NCBI GenBank assembly: GCA_913062575.1
Contig: CAJXVT010000021.1
Coordinates: 1-42,655 of the forward strand
Source of the DNA: an uncultured Flavobacteriaceae bacterium
GTDB taxonomy: Bacteria; Bacteroidota; Bacteroidia; Flavobacteriales; Flavobacteriaceae
Length of the DNA: 42,655 nucleotides
Direction of reading: 5' to 3'
Shown piece after piece: positions 17,042-25,545 of the stretch. The position numbers were made by a program, and so were the translations under genes. Positions within the stretch are counted from its first letter, which is position 1, and every line of letters begins with the position of its first letter. The notes under the pieces were generated by a model. The model ran no database searches and was not told the DNA's origin. It saw only the letters and a program-made list of their open reading frames with translations.

Positions 17042-19198
17042 CTACTGTTTTAAGGTTATTACTATATTCTTATTGTTTATCAGGTTTGTTGGTAGGTTTT
17101 TAAAGTCGATTTTTAATAGGCTACCAATAACCCAATTATTGTTTTTTTCTTTTTCTATTTTCACAATTCTCCCACTAGCATCAACATGTATTTTAATCTG
17201 TTTGTACTTTTTTAAATACATGGTAATGATGTCTGAATAGTTGCTTTTGATCCACATTTTGATTGCTCTTTTTTGATTTTTATTGATTACAGATTCGATG
17301 GTTATTAAATATGATTTTTTGAATTTTGATTTTCCTTTGATGCTAGCTGCTGCACCAACAGCTGATTCGTTTACATTTTTAGGTAGAGGTAGGGTTTGTT
17401 TCACTTTTTTAAGCTTTCCTTTTTTATTGACTATTTCATAATCTACTGCTACAAAAGAGGTGAACTCTGTTGCTAAGTTGTACTGTAAACCAAGGTTTAT
17501 AACTTGTTGTTTTACATCCTCACCAAAATTCCTTTTATAATCTACCAATCGCTCAATTTTTTTTCGTGCCCATAAATATTTTAAAGCCTCATTTTCTTTA
17601 CTTAATCTTCCATTTGCAACACGAATGGTTTGTGTGAATTTTTCTTTTCCTTGAAATCCGTTTAATTGAATTGTTCCTGATGGTTTCCCTTTGTATTTAC
17701 CATAGATTAAAATGGGTCTGTCTGCAAATACATCCGGAATTGTTTTTGGTTCGACATCGTAGATCTCAAATCCCTTTGTTTGTAAATTGATTTGTGTTAA
17801 TTGTGGACTAGAGATATAAGTTTTAAAAGCTGTAGCAACTTTGTGTGCTTCTTCTTTTGTAGTTGCTACAAACGATAAGCTGTTGCTAACTCTAGAGATT
17901 CCGTCTATTAAATATCGATTGACACTATTCCCAATTCCGAATGTAAATACATTGGCCTTGTTTAAGTTTTGCTCAATAAACTGAAAAACTTCTTTTTCTA
18001 CATTGATATATCCATCAGTAATTAAAACTACATTTCTTGCAGAATTCGGATTGTTTCTTGGCATCTTATAGCCAGTTTTCAAAGCTTTTAATAAACGTGT
18101 TCCGTGACCGTAGTTATCAAAAGTTCCTGTTAAAAAAAGTAGGGCTTCGTTTAAATTCTCTTTTGTTGCTTGTACAGATTGTTGCTTGAAAATTGTATTG
18201 TCAGCAGAAAACAGTAGAATGTTAAATCGGTCATTAACGCTTAAATCACTCAGCAAATTTCTTAATAACGATTTACTAACTTCTATTGGATATCCCATCA
18301 TTGAGCCAGAAACATCAACTACAAATAAGTATTCTCTTGTAGGAATTTTGTTCTTTTTTGTAGTTAAAGACGGTTCTATTAACAGCGAAAAGAAGTTTTC
18401 TTTTTCACCTTCATATAGTTGTAAACCAGATGTAATGTTATCGATCCTCAACGAATAGTTCAACACATAATCTCTGTTTGATGGATTGTTGTTTTCTGCC
18501 GACAATTCAATTTCTGCAGTTTCTGCATCTGCATAATGCACATTAATTTTATGAGAACTTGATGTGATGTTTTGGATCATCATTCCTGCATTAATGCACA
18601 CGTCAATATCAAAAACATACGTGTCAGAAACACCTTTTTTTGTGTATGGTTGCTTAAAAACAGTTTCATGAGTAGTACTTTCTCCAGTATATCTTGGGCC
18701 AACAACTCCAGGAAACACAAACTGATACTCTTTATCAACTGGAGCAATCATTTCTGTATAAAAAACATCAACTGTAATCAGTTCATTTGGCATAATGTCA
18801 CCAACTTTCATTTGAAATACATTTGGTCTTTTCTGATCTAGCCTGGCAGCTCTTTTACCTTCTTTCAATGCTTTTTGATAGACTTTCTCGGCTTTTTTCT
18901 TTTCAAAAATTTGAGCTTTTGTAATTCTGTTACCAACCGTAAGTTGCATATTATGAACAGCAGCCTGTGTTGATATTGGAAATACGTATGTAGCTTCAAT
19001 CGGTTGGTTACCTAGATTCTGATAGGATTGTGTAATTTGTACATGGGCAATTGTTCCAACAATCTGAACTGTTGCCTTTGTGCTTTTTAAAGGAATGATT
19101 GCATTCTTAGTGATTACTTTTAGATATGGACTTTCTGCTTTTTGGCAGTAAAGTGTTACGCTAAGACTAAGAAAAAAGATGATTATATATGTTCTCAT
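17042..19198 (-). CDS. Secreted VIT and von Willebrand factor A domain protein
   Basis: A 718-residue exported protein (signal peptide about 1-18). The VIT domain covers about 25-155 (TATVQIVGTIAH-like start, EATYVFPIS, GKRAARLDQKRPNVFQMKVG). A vWA domain runs from about 288 to 460 with a complete MIDAS: D295-x-S-G-S299, a Thr near 367 and D395 in VLITDG. The last 80 residues (IKIHVDASGRIVKIE and following) faintly resemble AgmX/TonB-like C-terminal domains. vWA domains bind protein partners through a metal ion, and VIT/vWA pairs resemble inter-alpha-trypsin inhibitor heavy chains. It heads an operon with the caspase-like lipoprotein, under a promoter with a duplicated 13-bp site. Confidence 0.9.
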   Translation of the reverse strand: MRTYIIIFFLSLSVTLYCQKAESPYLKVITKNAIIPLKSTKATVQIVGTIAHVQITQSYQNLGNQPIEATYVFPISTQAAVHNMQLTVGNRITKAQIFEKKKAEKVYQKALKEGKRAARLDQKRPNVFQMKVGDIMPNELITVDVFYTEMIAPVDKEYQFVFPGVVGPRYTGESTTHETVFKQPYTKKGVSDTYVFDIDVCINAGMMIQNITSSSHKINVHYADAETAEIELSAENNNPSNRDYVLNYSLRIDNITSGLQLYEGEKENFFSLLIEPSLTTKKNKIPTREYLFVVDVSGSMMGYPIEVSKSLLRNLLSDLSVNDRFNILLFSADNTIFKQQSVQATKENLNEALLFLTGTFDNYGHGTRLLKALKTGYKMPRNNPNSARNVVLITDGYINVEKEVFQFIEQNLNKANVFTFGIGNSVNRYLIDGISRVSNSLSFVATTKEEAHKVATAFKTYISSPQLTQINLQTKGFEIYDVEPKTIPDVFADRPILIYGKYKGKPSGTIQLNGFQGKEKFTQTIRVANGRLSKENEALKYLWARKKIERLVDYKRNFGEDVKQQVINLGLQYNLATEFTSFVAVDYEIVNKKGKLKKVKQTLPLPKNVNESAVGAAASIKGKSKFKKSYLITIESVINKNQKRAIKMWIKSNYSDIITMYLKKYKQIKIHVDASGRIVKIEKEKNNNWVIGSLLKIDFKNLPTNLINNKNIVITLKQ

Positions 19199-19224
19199 AA
19201 CTACAGTTTTGAATGATTATACTT

Positions 19225-19232
19225 CAAATGTA
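19225..19232 (-). promoter_or_regulatory. Candidate -7 box of the VIT/vWA operon
   Basis: The minus strand reads TACATTTG, exact for TAnnTTTG, 26 bases upstream of the start codon. No good TTG is present at -33, as expected for a promoter that needs an activator. Confidence 0.55.
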
Positions 19233-19262
19233 GTTCGAGAACTCAGTTAAATTTGTTGCTCT

Positions 19263-19296
19263 TTAGAATTCGTAGGTGATGAATTAGAATTCGTAG
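19263..19296 (-). promoter_or_regulatory. Paired 13-bp direct repeat, candidate activator (LytTR-type) binding site
   Basis: On the minus strand CTACGAATTCTAA occurs twice without a mismatch (19284-19296 and 19263-19275), separated by 8 bases, giving a 21-bp period, two turns of the helix. The downstream copy ends about 30 bases before the -7 box, so the pair covers roughly -45 to -80 from the expected start of transcription. LytTR regulators bind such paired direct repeats with about 21-bp spacing; TACG at the start of each repeat fits the first half of their reported consensus. No other copy was found by eye in the window. Confidence 0.55.
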
Positions 19297-19305
19297 AATA
19301 GAGGT

Positions 19306-20403
19306 TTACTTTTTATTGTAAACCACTAATTTTGTTGGGTTTTTAATTGTTGTTTCATCAGCAAAAGACAATACGTATTGCTCTACTTTTTTAGCAACTC
19401 TAGTTTCTGGATAGAGAAGGACTTTGTTTACTTCTCCCGCCCATTCATTTAAATAAATGACTGTCATATCTTCATTAGTACGATAATATTTTTGCACGCC
19501 TTTTGGAAGTTTGTCTTTTAAAGAGTCGTCAATTTGGATGTAGTAATAATCTAGTTTAGAAGTAAAAAAACTAAAAGATAATAAATGATCCCATCCACCA
19601 AATAAATTACTAAACGGAAGTATAATTGTAAAAATGAAAATCAATCCTCTTTGAGGAGTAATCAATCCAGTGAAAAATTGTGAAAACGATTCTGTTTTTA
19701 AAAACCAAAACAGAATAATTGCACTGAAAATATTTTGAACATTCCACGGAATTACATTGAAACCATAACCCAAATACAATAACATCACAATAATGATTGA
19801 ATGCATAGTTACGATACCAATTACTCCAAGTTTTCTGGTTTTATTAAATAATAAAAAGATTCCCAATAAAGCTTCTAGCCACGGAACAGCATAGGTAGAT
19901 ATTTGTAACAGTACTTCTGGGATAAAACTAAAATGTTTTAACAAAGCACCCATCCATTGTTCGTAGAAAATACCGTTTAATTTATGAATGCCACTCCAAA
20001 AATAAGTAGCAAAAAAGAGTAAGGAAATGGTGAATAGTATTTTTTTAGAATCAGTATTCTTTTTATACAATACAATTGCCAAAATAGTTAATGCACTCTG
20101 GTAAAAATAGGGTTGTAATCTGTTTTGATCTACTGCAGCAAGTATAATATATAGTAGTAAGACCAACCAACCTAGCCAACGTTTGGGTTTGAAAATGTAC
20201 ACCACCTGACTCACAAAAAATAATCCAGCAAAAACAGTATCAAAAGGAGAAGTTGGAGCTGGAATCCAATCAAACAAAGGAATTACAGGGAAATCTTTAG
20301 TAGAAATCCACAAATCTGGGGCATACAACATCATTGATAATGTTGCTAGTATAGCTAAAATTCTTACTGCGTTTATTTTTTGAGTTGTTTCTATATTTAA
20401 CAT
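19306..20403 (-). CDS. HTTM/DoxX-like integral membrane protein
   Basis: A 365-residue membrane protein with about eight or nine hydrophobic helices and a soluble C-terminal tail of roughly 90 residues. The stretch ATYFWSGIHKLNGIFYEQW is the recognisable mark of HTTM (horizontally transferred transmembrane) and related vitamin K-dependent carboxylase-like proteins. The His and Lys in it are in the family's conserved positions, but the enzyme activity of bacterial members is mostly unknown. It begins 4 bases after the uvrA stop and so is probably transcribed with uvrA. Function not assigned. Confidence 0.75.
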   Translation of the reverse strand: MLNIETTQKINAVRILAILATLSMMLYAPDLWISTKDFPVIPLFDWIPAPTSPFDTVFAGLFFVSQVVYIFKPKRWLGWLVLLLYIILAAVDQNRLQPYFYQSALTILAIVLYKKNTDSKKILFTISLLFFATYFWSGIHKLNGIFYEQWMGALLKHFSFIPEVLLQISTYAVPWLEALLGIFLLFNKTRKLGVIGIVTMHSIIIVMLLYLGYGFNVIPWNVQNIFSAIILFWFLKTESFSQFFTGLITPQRGLIFIFTIILPFSNLFGGWDHLLSFSFFTSKLDYYYIQIDDSLKDKLPKGVQKYYRTNEDMTVIYLNEWAGEVNKVLLYPETRVAKKVEQYVLSFADETTIKNPTKLVVYNKK

Positions 20404-20407
20404 GCTA

Positions 20408-23200
20408 TTAAATTACTAATTTATCTTTTAAATAGTTTGCAGTAAATGATTTTTTATTTTTCACCAATTCTTCTGGGGTTCCTTGAAACAACAATTCGCC
20501 GCCTTTTTTTCCTCCACCAATTCCGAGATCAATAATATAATCGGCACATTTAATCAATTCAATATTGTGTTCAATAACAATAATAGAATGTCCTTTTTCA
20601 ATTAAGGCATTAAATGAAGCTAATAGTTTTTTAATATCATGAAAATGCAACCCAGTTGTTGGCTCATCAAAAATAAATAGGGCTTTGTCTTTGGTAACTC
20701 CTTTTACCAAAAAGGAGGCTAATTTTATCCGTTGTGCTTCACCACCAGAAAGCGTAGACGAAGACTGCCCTAATTGCACATAACCCAATCCAACATCTTG
20801 CAAAGGCTTTAATTTTTGAACAATTTTTTTCTGTTCATATTCAGAAAAGAATGCCACTGCATCATCTATAGTTGAGTTCAAAACATCATCAATAGATTTA
20901 CCGTTAAATTTAACTTCTAGAACTTCTTTTTTGAATCGTTTTCCATTACAAGTATCACATTGTAAATGTACATCTGCCATAAATTGCATTTCGATGGTCA
21001 CTTCACCTTCTCCTTTACAAACCTCACATCGACCACCTTCTACATTAAAAGAAAAGTGCTTTGGTTTATAGTTTCTTATTTTTGATAATTTCTGATTTGA
21101 AAACAAACTTCTAATATCATCATAAGCCTTGATGTAGGTAACAGGATTTGAACGTGATGAACGACCAATCGGATTTTGATCAATAAACTCGATATGTTTT
21201 AAACTATCAAAAGAACCTTTTACTTCTGTAAACTGACCAAGCTTATCACCATAGCCTATAATTTTTTTCTGCATTGCAGGAAATAAAATTTTCTTTACCA
21301 AGGTGCTTTTTCCACTTCCAGAAACTCCTGTAATTACTGTTAAGTTGTTTAAAGGGAAAGTAACATCAATATTTTTTAAATTGTTTTCTCTAGCTCCAAT
21401 AACTTCAATAAAATTGTTTGTTTTTCTTCTGGTATTAGGAACTTCAATTTTTAGTTGTTCATTTAAATATTGAGCTGTTAACGAATCAGATTTTAGAATG
21501 TCTTTAAATTTTCCTTCAGCAACAACATGACCGCCATAAGTTCCTGCTTCTGGACCTATATCAATAATGTAATCTGCAATTTTCATAATATCTTCATCGT
21601 GTTCTACCACAATAACTGTATTTCCTAAATCACGTAAATCTTGAAGCACACCAATTAATCGCTCTGTATCCTTTGGATGTAATCCAATACTTGGTTCATC
21701 TAAAATATACATAGATCCAACCAAGCTACTTCCTAAAGAAGTTGCTAGGTTTATACGTTGACTTTCTCCTCCAGATAGCGTGTTTGAAGTTCTATTTAAT
21801 GTCAAGTAATCCAAACCAACATCTTGTAAGAATTGCAATCTATTATTTATTTCTGTCAATAACCTTTTTCCAATTTTAGCTTCGTATTTATTTAATTCAA
21901 TGGTATTGAAAAAGGCAGCCAACTCATCTATTGGTAAAGAAACCAATTCAGAAATAGTCTTCTCAAATACCTTTACATAGCTTGTTTCTTTTCGTAAACG
22001 GTTACCATTACAATCAGTACATTTTGTTTTACCTCTGTAACGAGAAAGCATTACTCTATTCTGAATTTTATAACTTTTCTCTTCTAGCCTCTGAAAGAAA
22101 TGATGAATTCCATTAAAGCTTTTGTTTCCATTCCATATCAATTCTTTCTGAGTTTCAGACAATTCAAACCAAGGTTTGTGAATTGGAATATCAAAATTAA
22201 ATCCATGGTTAATTAGATCCTCTTTATAATTTCTAAATGATTCTGATTTAAATGGAACAATGGCATCTTCATAAATAGATAAACCTGTATTTGCAATTAC
22301 TAAATCTTCATCAATTCCAATGATATTCCCGTAGCCTTCACAAGTTGGACAAGCTCCATAAGGATTATTAAAACTGAATAAATGTGTGTTTGGTTCTAAG
22401 AAGGTAATTCCGTCCAACTCAAATTTATTACTAAACTTGATTCTCTCTTTAGTCGTTAAGTTTTCTACGAAGCAAATTCCTTTTCCTTCAAAAAAAGCAG
22501 TTTGTATTGCGTCAGCCAAACGATTGTAGAAATCTTCATCATCCTTTAAAACAATTCTATCTACAACCAATTGCAATGGTTGCTTTTTGTAAGACTCAAA
22601 AGGGAATTCTTCTATTCTTACAATAGAATCATCAAATTTAATTCTTGCATATCCTTGTTGAGAAAAAACATTTAACAAGGTTTTTAAATCTTTGTCTTTT
22701 TCTAAATGAACAGGAGCAAGCAAGAGTAATTTAGAACCTACTTCATATGTTTTTATATGATTTAGAACATCTGTAACTGTATGCTTTTTAATTTCTTTTC
22801 CAGAAACAGGCGAATAGGTTTTACCGATTCTAGCAAAGAGTAATTTTATATAATCATAAATCTCTGTAGAAGTTCCTACGGTAGATCGAGGATTGGTAGA
22901 GTTTACCTTTTGCTCAATAGCAATAGCAGGAGCAATTCCTTTAATGTAATCTACTTTTGGTTTGTGCAGTTTCCCCAAAAACTGTCGTGCATAAGAAGAT
23001 AAGCTCTCTACATATCTACGTTGTCCTTCTGCATACAAAGTGTCAAAAGCCAACGAAGATTTTCCAGAGCCAGAAAGTCCTGTAATTACTACTAATTTAT
23101 TTCTAGGTATAACAACATCAATATTTTTTAAATTATGCAGTTTAGCACCTTTAATAATGATATTTTCTTTTGGATTTACGCTGTTTAAATCTAATTTCAT
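20408..23200 (-). CDS. uvrA: Excinuclease ABC subunit A
   Basis: UvrA is the damage-recognition ATPase of nucleotide excision repair. The 930 residues contain two ABC ATPase halves: Walker [10 protein letters not shown] at about 41-49 and GVSGSGKST in the second half, signatures TLSGGESQR and TLSGGEAQR, and Walker [12 protein letters not shown] and [10 protein letters not shown]. The C-terminal zinc module CEVC...CDTC is intact. The first zinc module has only its later pair CPTC (C284, C287); where other UvrAs carry a preceding CxxC this protein reads [16 protein letters not shown] (394, 397) is the conserved insert-domain pair. The start at 23200 gives the normal N-terminus. An HTTM-like gene follows after 4 bases. 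Confidence 0.96.
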   Translation of the reverse strand: MKLDLNSVNPKENIIIKGAKLHNLKNIDVVIPRNKLVVITGLSGSGKSSLAFDTLYAEGQRRYVESLSSYARQFLGKLHKPKVDYIKGIAPAIAIEQKVNSTNPRSTVGTSTEIYDYIKLLFARIGKTYSPVSGKEIKKHTVTDVLNHIKTYEVGSKLLLLAPVHLEKDKDLKTLLNVFSQQGYARIKFDDSIVRIEEFPFESYKKQPLQLVVDRIVLKDDEDFYNRLADAIQTAFFEGKGICFVENLTTKERIKFSNKFELDGITFLEPNTHLFSFNNPYGACPTCEGYGNIIGIDEDLVIANTGLSIYEDAIVPFKSESFRNYKEDLINHGFNFDIPIHKPWFELSETQKELIWNGNKSFNGIHHFFQRLEEKSYKIQNRVMLSRYRGKTKCTDCNGNRLRKETSYVKVFEKTISELVSLPIDELAAFFNTIELNKYEAKIGKRLLTEINNRLQFLQDVGLDYLTLNRTSNTLSGGESQRINLATSLGSSLVGSMYILDEPSIGLHPKDTERLIGVLQDLRDLGNTVIVVEHDEDIMKIADYIIDIGPEAGTYGGHVVAEGKFKDILKSDSLTAQYLNEQLKIEVPNTRRKTNNFIEVIGARENNLKNIDVTFPLNNLTVITGVSGSGKSTLVKKILFPAMQKKIIGYGDKLGQFTEVKGSFDSLKHIEFIDQNPIGRSSRSNPVTYIKAYDDIRSLFSNQKLSKIRNYKPKHFSFNVEGGRCEVCKGEGEVTIEMQFMADVHLQCDTCNGKRFKKEVLEVKFNGKSIDDVLNSTIDDAVAFFSEYEQKKIVQKLKPLQDVGLGYVQLGQSSSTLSGGEAQRIKLASFLVKGVTKDKALFIFDEPTTGLHFHDIKKLLASFNALIEKGHSIIVIEHNIELIKCADYIIDLGIGGGKKGGELLFQGTPEELVKNKKSFTANYLKDKLVI

Positions 23201-23279
23201 TTCTAAAAAAAGTAAGCGTTAAAAATACCGTTTTTTGAACCAAAAAAATCAATTATCTCATTTAATAATTCAATAAAAG

Positions 23280-23311
23280 TTGCATTATTGATAATAAAAA
23301 CTCTATATTTG
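23280..23311 (+). promoter_or_regulatory. Candidate promoter of the ECF sigma gene
   Basis: TATATTTG at 23304-23311 matches TAnnTTTG; TTG at 23280-23282 gives a 21-bp spacer, inside the 17-23 range reported for Flavobacterium as I recall it. The leader would be about 100 bases. The match to the housekeeping consensus suggests that the sigma factor is not simply autoregulated. Confidence 0.5.
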
Positions 23312-23416
23312 AAATAATTACTCACTTAAAATACACGCATATAGAATAAAATTACTTTAACTGTTTATTGAAAACAATAAGAATCAGAAGGCAAACCAGC
23401 TTTCTTAAAGTAATTT

Positions 23417-24004
23417 ATGATGCGTGAAAACTTAACCCCAGATAGTATATTAGTAAGCAATTACATTAACGGTAGTGAAGCTTCCCTAGAGATTTTAATA
23501 AAAAGACATCAACAGCGTTTGTTTAGCTTTATTTATAGTAAAGTGAAAAATAAAGATGTCACAGAAGATATTTTTCAAGACACATTTATTAAAGTAATTA
23601 GAACTTTAAAGAAAGGGAATTACAACGAAGAAGGTAAATTCTTACCTTGGGTAGTTCGTATTTCTCATAATCTAGTGATTGATTATTTTAGAAAGTCTAA
23701 TAGAATGCCAGTATTTAGAAATACAGACGAATTTGATATTTTTTCTGTAATAGGAGATGGCGTTTTAAATATAGAGAAAAAAATTATAAAAGAGCAAATT
23801 CATGCAGACGTTAGAGAGCTGATAAATGAATTGCCAGAAGAACAAAAGCAGGTTCTTGTAATGCGTATGTATAATGATATGAGTTTTAACGAAATATCAG
23901 AAAACACAGGTGTTAGCATCAATACTGCCTTAGGTAGAATGCGTTATGCATTGATTAATTTAAGAAAGCTAATAGAAAAAAATAAAATTATTTTAGTGAA
24001 TTAA
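23417..24004 (+). CDS. ECF-type RNA polymerase sigma factor
   Basis: A 195-residue sigma-70 family protein with only regions 2 and 4. Region 2 includes DIFQDTFIKVIRTL and the -10-recognition segment PWVVRISHNLVIDYFRK; region 4 is LPEEQKQVLVMRMYNDMSFNEI with the helix-turn-helix NTGVSINTALGRMRYAL. Such factors redirect polymerase to a stress or surface regulon. There is no FecR-like or zinc-binding anti-sigma gene next to it. Instead a 47-residue ORF follows 60 bases later and shares the terminator, so that small protein is the only candidate partner in the operon. The first of two adjacent ATG codons is used. Confidence 0.93.
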   Translation: MMRENLTPDSILVSNYINGSEASLEILIKRHQQRLFSFIYSKVKNKDVTEDIFQDTFIKVIRTLKKGNYNEEGKFLPWVVRISHNLVIDYFRKSNRMPVFRNTDEFDIFSVIGDGVLNIEKKIIKEQIHADVRELINELPEEQKQVLVMRMYNDMSFNEISENTGVSINTALGRMRYALINLRKLIEKNKIILVN

Positions 24005-24064
24005 ATAATAAAAGTAAAAGTTTGGCGTTATGTGGTTAACAATCAAGTAACAAAAATAGATTAT

Positions 24065-24208
24065 ATGATGCAACTTTACTCTAAGAAGTCTTCTGAATTT
24101 CGGAAGCAACCTAAGAAAGAAACAATTCAATTTTTAATTAATTTTTCTAAATCGTTAAAAATAATTAAAACCAAATCGGACTTTGTTATTGAATTGAATT
24201 TGAATTAA
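24065..24208 (+). CDS. 47-residue basic protein downstream of the sigma factor
   Basis: The ORF begins MMQLYSKKSSEFRKQPKKET and ends DFVIELNLN. It is strongly basic in the first half and has a central predicted helix QFLINFSKSLKII. From memory, similar proteins of about 50 residues with a KKETIxFLLNYSKAL core follow this sigma factor in other Flavobacteriaceae, which is why I call it real. The spacing, shared strand and common terminator place it in the sigma operon. Function unknown; an anti-sigma or RNA-polymerase-binding role would be speculation. Confidence 0.72.
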   Translation: MMQLYSKKSSEFRKQPKKETIQFLINFSKSLKIIKTKSDFVIELNLN

Positions 24209-24213
24209 GAGGG

Positions 24214-24246
24214 AAAAGCCTTAACTACCAGTTGGGGCTTTTTTTA
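24214..24246 (+). terminator. Terminator of the sigma factor operon
   Basis: AAAAGCC pairs with GGCTTTT, and inside it TTAACT pairs with AGTTGG using G-U pairs, around loop ACC; a run of T follows. It lies just after the 47-codon ORF, supporting that ORF as the last gene of the transcript. Confidence 0.75.
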
Positions 24247-24275
24247 TGTATTAAATGTCATTTGATCTTCTAATT

Positions 24276-24358
24276 GTCACTTCGAATGCTACTTCAATCA
24301 AAATACATTTTGATTGAAAGTATGTTGCGAAGTAATGGAAGCGTAATTGAGAAATCTT
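24276..24358. repeat. Long palindromic dispersed repeat
   Basis: The centre is an 11-bp perfect hairpin (TTCAATCAAAA / TTTTGATTGAA, 24293-24318, loop TACA). Outside it, TAC/GTA and ACTTCG/CGAAGT (24279-24284, 24328-24333) continue the symmetry with bulges. The right end GAGAAATCTTA and the left GTCACTTCGA are like the edges of repeats I recall as common in Flavobacteriaceae. It lies between the sigma operon terminator and the 3' end of nth; it could also act as a transcription barrier for both. Confidence 0.55.
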
Positions 24359-24370
24359 AAAAATGAAGAT

Positions 24371-25027
24371 TTACTTTTTTTTCTTATAATATTCGTCCAA
24401 AACAGTTTTTCTTCCAATAGCTTTTGTGATGATGTCTTTTTCTAAATCCCAACCTCTTGCAGGAGAATACTCTCTACCATACCAAATAATTTGTAAATGC
24501 AAATCATTCCACAATTCTCTAGGAAATAATCGTTTCGCATCTTTTTCGGTTTGTGTAACATTTTTTCCATTCGTTAAATTCCAGCGAAATAGTAATCTAT
24601 GAATATGTGTGTCAACCGGAAAAGCAGGTACTCCAAAAGCTTGACTCATAACAACGCTTGCAGTTTTGTGTCCAACAGCAGGTAATTCTTCTAACCCTTC
24701 AAAACTTTGTGGAACTTCTCCATCGTACTTATCAATTAGTATTTTAGATAACCCATAAATGCCTTTACTTTTCATAGGTGATAACCCACAAGGACGAATG
24801 ATTGCTTTAATCTCTTCAACTGTCATTTTAATCATATCAAAAGGATTGTCTGCTTTCGCAAATAAGATTGGTGTAATCTTATTGACACGCACATCTGTAC
24901 ATTGTGCTGATAATAAAACAGCAATTAACAACGTATATGGATCTTTATGATCTAACGGAATAGGTATTTCTGGATAGGTGTTTTCTAAAGTGTCAATTAC
25001 GAAATCAACTTTTTCTTGTTTGGTCAT
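24371..25027 (-). CDS. nth: Endonuclease III (DNA glycosylase/AP lyase) without the Fe-S cysteines
   Basis: Nth removes oxidised pyrimidines and nicks at the resulting abasic site. The helix-hairpin-helix LEELPAVGHKTASVV holds the catalytic lysine K121, and D139 in FPVDTHIHRL is the second catalytic residue. Most family members end with four cysteines binding a [4Fe-4S] cluster; here the corresponding part after IIWYGREYSPARGW contains none (the last Cys is C80, within the core). Full length for this subgroup, 218 residues, without signs of truncation. It is divergent from bcp with 35 bases between the starts. Confidence 0.92.
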   Translation of the reverse strand: MTKQEKVDFVIDTLENTYPEIPIPLDHKDPYTLLIAVLLSAQCTDVRVNKITPILFAKADNPFDMIKMTVEEIKAIIRPCGLSPMKSKGIYGLSKILIDKYDGEVPQSFEGLEELPAVGHKTASVVMSQAFGVPAFPVDTHIHRLLFRWNLTNGKNVTQTEKDAKRLFPRELWNDLHLQIIWYGREYSPARGWDLEKDIITKAIGRKTVLDEYYKKKK

Positions 25028-25048
25028 TTTTGACTAATTTTACGGAAA

Positions 25049-25056
25049 CAAATATA
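25049..25056 (-). promoter_or_regulatory. Candidate -7 box of nth
   Basis: The minus strand has TATATTTG, exact for TAnnTTTG, 21 bases before the nth start. No TTG is seen in the -33 position. Confidence 0.45.
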
Positions 25057-25062
25057 AGAATA

Positions 25063-25512
25063 ATGACTATACTAAAAATAGGAGATGAAGCACCAAATTT
25101 TGAAGCTCTAGATAATAAAGGAAATACTATTTCACTTTCAGATTATTCAGGCAAAAAATTAGTATTGTTCTTTTATCCGAAAGCCAGTACACCAGGTTGT
25201 ACTGCAGAAGCTTGTGGCTTAAGAGATAACTATCAAACATTCTTGTCTAAAGGATATGAAATACTAGGAGCAAGTGCAGATTCTGCTAAAAGACAACAAA
25301 ATTGGATTAATAAGCACGAGTTGCCTTTTCCCTTATTAGCAGATGAAGACAAAACAGTAATCAATGCGTTTGGTGTTTGGGGACCGAAGAAATTTATGGG
25401 ACGTGAATATGATGGAATTCATAGAACCACTTTTGTAATTGATGAAAACGGAATTATTTCAGACATAATTGCCAAAGTGAAAACAAAAGAGCATGCTGCT
25501 CAAATATTATAA
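25063..25512 (+). CDS. bcp: Thioredoxin-dependent thiol peroxidase (peroxiredoxin Q/BCP)
   Basis: A 149-residue AhpC/TSA-fold peroxidase that reduces hydrogen and organic peroxides using thioredoxin. The peroxidatic Cys C46 and resolving Cys C51 sit in STPGCTAEACGLRD, five residues apart as in BCP. FYPKA and the arginine of GIHRTTFVID complete the active site. The frame is open from 25030, but the upstream part overlaps the nth promoter region; the ATG at 25063 gives the family's normal MTILKIGDEAPNF start. A hairpin terminator follows directly. Confidence 0.94.
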   Translation: MTILKIGDEAPNFEALDNKGNTISLSDYSGKKLVLFFYPKASTPGCTAEACGLRDNYQTFLSKGYEILGASADSAKRQQNWINKHELPFPLLADEDKTVINAFGVWGPKKFMGREYDGIHRTTFVIDENGIISDIIAKVKTKEHAAQIL

Positions 25513-25513
25513 C

Positions 25514-25545
25514 AAAAAACTGAGCTGAAAAGCTCAGTTTTTTAC
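25514..25545. terminator. Bidirectional terminator with GAAA loop
   Basis: AAAAAACTGAGCT and AGCTCAGTTTTTT form the stem around a GAAA tetraloop. It separates bcp from the convergent putative peptidase gene, whose stop codon is at its edge. Confidence 0.9.
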
